From: Providencia alcalifaciens
GTDB taxonomy: Bacteria > Pseudomonadota > Gammaproteobacteria > Enterobacterales > Enterobacteriaceae
Length of the DNA: 64,000 bases
Direction of reading: 5' to 3'
Assembly: GCA_025961275.1 (NCBI GenBank)
Contig: JAOQNJ010000001.1
Span: 3,865,353-3,929,352, forward strand
Shown: piece after piece, positions 61,281 to 64,000 of the stretch
Layout of the letters: each line of letters opens with the position of its first letter
How positions within the stretch are numbered: position 1 is the first letter of the stretch
Made by a program: the position numbers and the translations under genes
The notes under the pieces: generated by a model
Told to the model about the DNA's origin: nothing
The model's database searches: none
The model's input: only the letters and a program-made list of their open reading frames with translations

Positions 61281-62056
61281 ATGGACATAAAAAATAAATT
61301 TCTAGAGAATGCATGTGCTAATTTAACAAAAAACTTTGCTAATTATTTCGATTGGAATGATATTGATTTGAGTATTTCACATATCGATGTGAAAAATAAA
61401 AAAATAAAAATACTGTCAAATAATTATGAATGGCAACTGATTTTTTGGGATGATGATTTAGATTTAAGAGTGAGTGAAAGATTAACTTCGGGTATTCAAT
61501 ATTGGAGTGGCTATTCCAATGATTTTGTCAAAACACTAAAAAAAACAGAAAAAACAAATTGAAAGTTGATTTTTGCACTCAATATGGCGATATTTTTGAA
61601 ATTACGTCAATTAATTCAAAAAAAAATCTTTCCTTATCCGATATGATGGCAATTTATAAATATCGCCCAATCATAGCCGATTATGCACATAAGATATGGA
61701 GTCAAGACCCTAAAATAGTTTTACCGGTAAGAGCAAATATTTTGTTATCTCCTGATGAAATGAAAAATAAAGATAGAACATCCTCTGAGTTGTTAGATTC
61801 TCATCAATATATGCGTTTTGGAAATATTCGATTTACCCGTAAAGAGGTCATTACTATTAAATTATTTTTATCTCATTGTAGAGTTAAAGAAATTAGTGCG
61901 ATTCAAGGGTGTTCTGAAGCTTCTGAGCATAAACGTATTCAACGAATTAAAGAAAAACTGAATTGCCCCTATGTATCATCAAGTGGATTATTTAATGTAT
62001 TAAAAGAACAGGGGATTACATTGGCCTGTTTAGATATTTTTATTAGTGTTATCTGA
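61281..62056 (+). pseudogene. LuxR-type regulator, apparently split by a homopolymer frameshift
   Basis: Two frames join to about 258 residues. The first (from ATG 61281, GGAG upstream) has WNDIDLSISHIDVKNKKIKI and WQLIFWDDDL and ends at TGA 61560. The second continues KVDFCTQYGDIFEI and has a LuxR-type helix-turn-helix near the end (IRFTRKEVITIKLFLSHC, VKEISAIQGCSEASEHKRIQ). One extra A in the A8 (61538-61545) or A6 (61549-61554) runs would fuse them. A TTG start at 61559 is possible but has no good ribosome-binding site. The N-terminal sensing part is not recognised. Confidence 0.6.
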
Positions 62057-62115
62057 TTAGTATTAAAGTTAACTTATATCGTATTAAATGAAGTAAATAG
62101 CATAAGGACAATAGT

Positions 62116-63298
62116 ATGAAATGGAAATTTAGAATTGGTGCGGTTATGGGAAATGCACTCGAATATTATGATATTGCTATATTTGCGGCTATCTCAACCT
62201 ATTTGAGTGCAGAATTAGAACGACAAGGATATTCGCAAGCAACCGAAATGGTTTGGGGAATTTTTGCTTTACGTTTTATTATCCGGCCTATCGGTGGGTA
62301 TGTAATAGGACGTTATGCAGATAGAGTCGGTAACAAATCAGCGTTAATTCTGACAAGTTTGATTACCGGAACTGCAACACTGTGCATGGCATTATTACCT
62401 ATTGAATTATTAGGCGCTTATACACCCGTTGCTATTTTGATTTTACAGATGGCTCTTTCTTTCAGCTTTGCAGGTGAGTATCCTTCATTGATTACCTATT
62501 TATTTAATCATGCAAAAAGCAATGAGCGAGCGCGAGTTTCATCATTAGTTGTTGGTAGTTCAATGGTTGGCGTGATTACTTTGTTGGGATTCGTTTTTAT
62601 TCTAGAGCATATATTAGATACCAATACTATGCAGAGTATCGGTTGGCGTATTCCTTTATTATTCGGCCTTGTGAATATCTTGATTAGTTTTTTTGGTTTA
62701 GATTGATATTACCCGAACAATTAGAGATAAAAAAAAGTTATTCTATTAATTGGAGACAGGTTTTTTATATTATTTTACTGACAGTACCTGGTTCAGTTAT
62801 TTTTTATTCACAAAACATTTCATCATCACTTATTTTGAAATATTTAAATGTGGGTGAATTAAAGAGTATCTACGTAATTGCATTCGCAATTTTATTGTTA
62901 TTACTTATGTTAATTTGTGGATGGTTTACGGATAAATATAGTTCGTCAAAAAGAATATTCAATTATGGTGTTGTAGGAATGGTTGTCCTTTCCGCACCGC
63001 TTTATTTTGCAATGCATAGCGATGTTATAGAAGTAATTCTGTTAGCACAGCTTATGATGACAATTTATGCTGCAATGATCCTATGCAATTCTTCATGGGT
63101 ACTCGCGCAAGCAGCCAATGTGGAAGCCACTACGCAGGTTTAGGCTATAACATAGCATCGACAATAGTTGGAGGTTTAACACCTTTAATTATCAGTTATC
63201 TTCTGGATATTCACTTAGTTTATGTCGGTGCTTTTGTTGCTTTATGTGGCCTTACGTTGCTGTTGTCATACAAGTTACCAAAGCCTCAAATAGCATAG
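62116..63298 (+). pseudogene. MFS transporter (metabolite:H+ symporter type), frameshifted
   Basis: The N-terminal 196 residues contain MFS features: GNALEYYDIAIFAAISTYLS, RPIGGYVIGRYADRVGNKSAL, and SFSFAGEYPSLITYLF. The frame shifts at a T7 run (62688-62694); one more T gives SFFWFRLILPEQL. A second shift occurs between about 63080 and 63130, before HYAGLGYNIASTIVGG and the last transmembrane segment. All the parts are of one 12-TM transporter of the MHS/ProP kind. The next gene is a near-identical, so far intact, copy. The substrate is unknown. Confidence 0.8.
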
Positions 63299-63438
63299 CG
63301 TATTGATAAATCATCTACAAAATAATTCAAGTTGCTGAGAGTTTTTACCAGCAACTTAAATTATGGGAGATAAACCGGTTTATTGAAATGTAAAGAGTCA
63401 CAGCATTCCGAGCTTCAATATAAAACAAGGAATTAGCG

Positions 63439-64000
63439 ATGAAATGGAAATTCAGATTTGGTGCGGTATTAGGTAATATGCTGGAATACTATGACGTTGC
63501 AGTATTTGCGGCTATCTCAACCTATTTGAGTGCAGAGTTAGAACGACAAGGATATTCACAAGCAACCGAAATGGTCTGGGGGATTTTTGCTTTACGTTTT
63601 ATTATCCGGCCTATCGGTGGGTATGTAATAGGCCGTTATGCCGATAGAGTCGGTAAAAAGTCAGCGTTAATTCTGACAAGTTTGATTACAGGAACTGCAA
63701 CACTGTGCATGGCATTATTACCGATTCAACTACTTGGTGCTTATACGCCACTCGTCATCTTAGTGATACAAATGGCGCTATCTTTTAGTTTTGCGGGTGA
63801 ATATCCATCATTAATTACTTATCTACTTAATGGTGCTGCATCTAATCAGCGCTCGAGGATAGCCACTCTGCCGCCTGCTGGTGCCATATTGGGCGTCATC
63901 ATTTCACTTGGATTAGTTTTACTATTAGAGCGAACATTAACGCCTGAAATGATGCAAGCGTTTGGCTGGCGTATCCCTTTATTGTTTGGTGTTGTTAATA
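63439..64000 (+). CDS. MFS transporter, tandem paralogue, 3' end outside window
   Basis: Begins MKWKFRFGAVLGNMLEYYDV at ATG 63439. It is nearly identical over the first 120 codons to the broken gene upstream (GYSQATEMVWGIFALRF, RPIGGYVIGRYADRVGKKS), then diverges moderately (LLNGAASNQRSRIATLPPAG). The frame is open to the window edge (about 187 residues, six of twelve helices). The two genes are a tandem duplication, with this one likely the functional copy. Confidence 0.85.
   Translation, partial: MKWKFRFGAVLGNMLEYYDVAVFAAISTYLSAELERQGYSQATEMVWGIFALRFIIRPIGGYVIGRYADRVGKKSALILTSLITGTATLCMALLPIQLLGAYTPLVILVIQMALSFSFAGEYPSLITYLLNGAASNQRSRIATLPPAGAILGVIISLGLVLLLERTLTPEMMQAFGWRIPLLFGVVN

Overview
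The window looks like a chromosome of a member of the Enterobacterales, most likely family Morganellaceae and probably Providencia (inference from gene content and protein similarity to the E. coli counterparts; the species cannot be fixed from sequence alone). The DNA is AT-rich apart from the visibly more GC-rich fimbrial genes at the left edge. A conserved backbone is recognisable: tRNA-Phe, yjdC, dcuA, aspA, fxsA, groES, groEL, yjeI, epmB, efp and sugE occur in the same relative order as in E. coli.

Region 1-8.7 kb is one end of an integrated island. It holds a chaperone-usher fimbrial operon (pilin-like protein, usher, chaperone), a small periplasmic DsbA-like thioredoxin-fold protein, an antirestriction gene (ardA) split by an IS3-family element with a clean 3-bp target duplication, and a P4-type tyrosine integrase. 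The integrase lies next to the 3' end of tRNA-Phe, the probable attachment site. The rest of the island extends off the left edge.

Region 8.9-17.4 kb has the TetR-family regulator yjdC and then a decayed large-toxin gene of about 2,070 codons. Its order is TcdA/TcdB-like glycosyltransferase, ankyrin-like repeats, C80 autoprotease, pore-forming domain, beta-rich C-terminal region. Two frameshifts, two in-frame stops and a second copy of the same IS3 element inactivate it.

Region 17.8-42.4 kb is a complete ureide (allantoin) catabolic locus inserted between yjdC and dcuA, where E. coli has dsbD and cutA. It encodes exported OHCU decarboxylase (UraD-like) and a Tat-signal Asp/Glu/hydantoin racemase-like protein, the allantoin permease AllP, allantoinase AllB, AllC, AllE, and AllD. 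It also has the oxamate carbamoyltransferase set (FdrA/YlbE/YlbF) with carbamate kinase. The glyoxylate branch is AllA, Gcl, Hyi, GlxR and GlxK. A YbbY-type permease, an aldo/keto reductase and the regulators AllS and AllR complete it. Allantoin would enter by AllP and be opened by AllB and AllC. It then runs either to oxamate plus carbamoyl phosphate, giving ATP through the kinase, or through ureidoglycolate and glyoxylate to tartronate semialdehyde and phosphoglycerate. Four copies of a 15-bp palindrome (TGGAAAA-W-TTTTCCA type) in front of allA, gcl and in the allP/glxK gap are good AllR operator candidates.

Region 42.5-56 kb is housekeeping: dcuA, aspA, fxsA, groESL with a sigma-32-type promoter, yjeI, epmB, efp, the ybdD-cstA pair separated by a tandem array of four ERIC-like 125-bp repeats, eamA, and sugE/gdx under a guanidine-II (mini-ykkC) riboswitch.

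Region 56-64 kb is an iron/haem locus (FecI-type sigma factor, FecR-type anti-sigma, HasR-like TonB-dependent receptor) with Fur-box-like sites. It is followed by a Ner-like regulator, a LuxR-type regulator and two near-identical MFS transporters in tandem. Several genes here and in the toxin are broken by single-base losses, mostly in A or T runs. Either the assembly under-calls homopolymers or these runs are real mutation or phase-variation hot spots; this should be settled before calling them pseudogenes.
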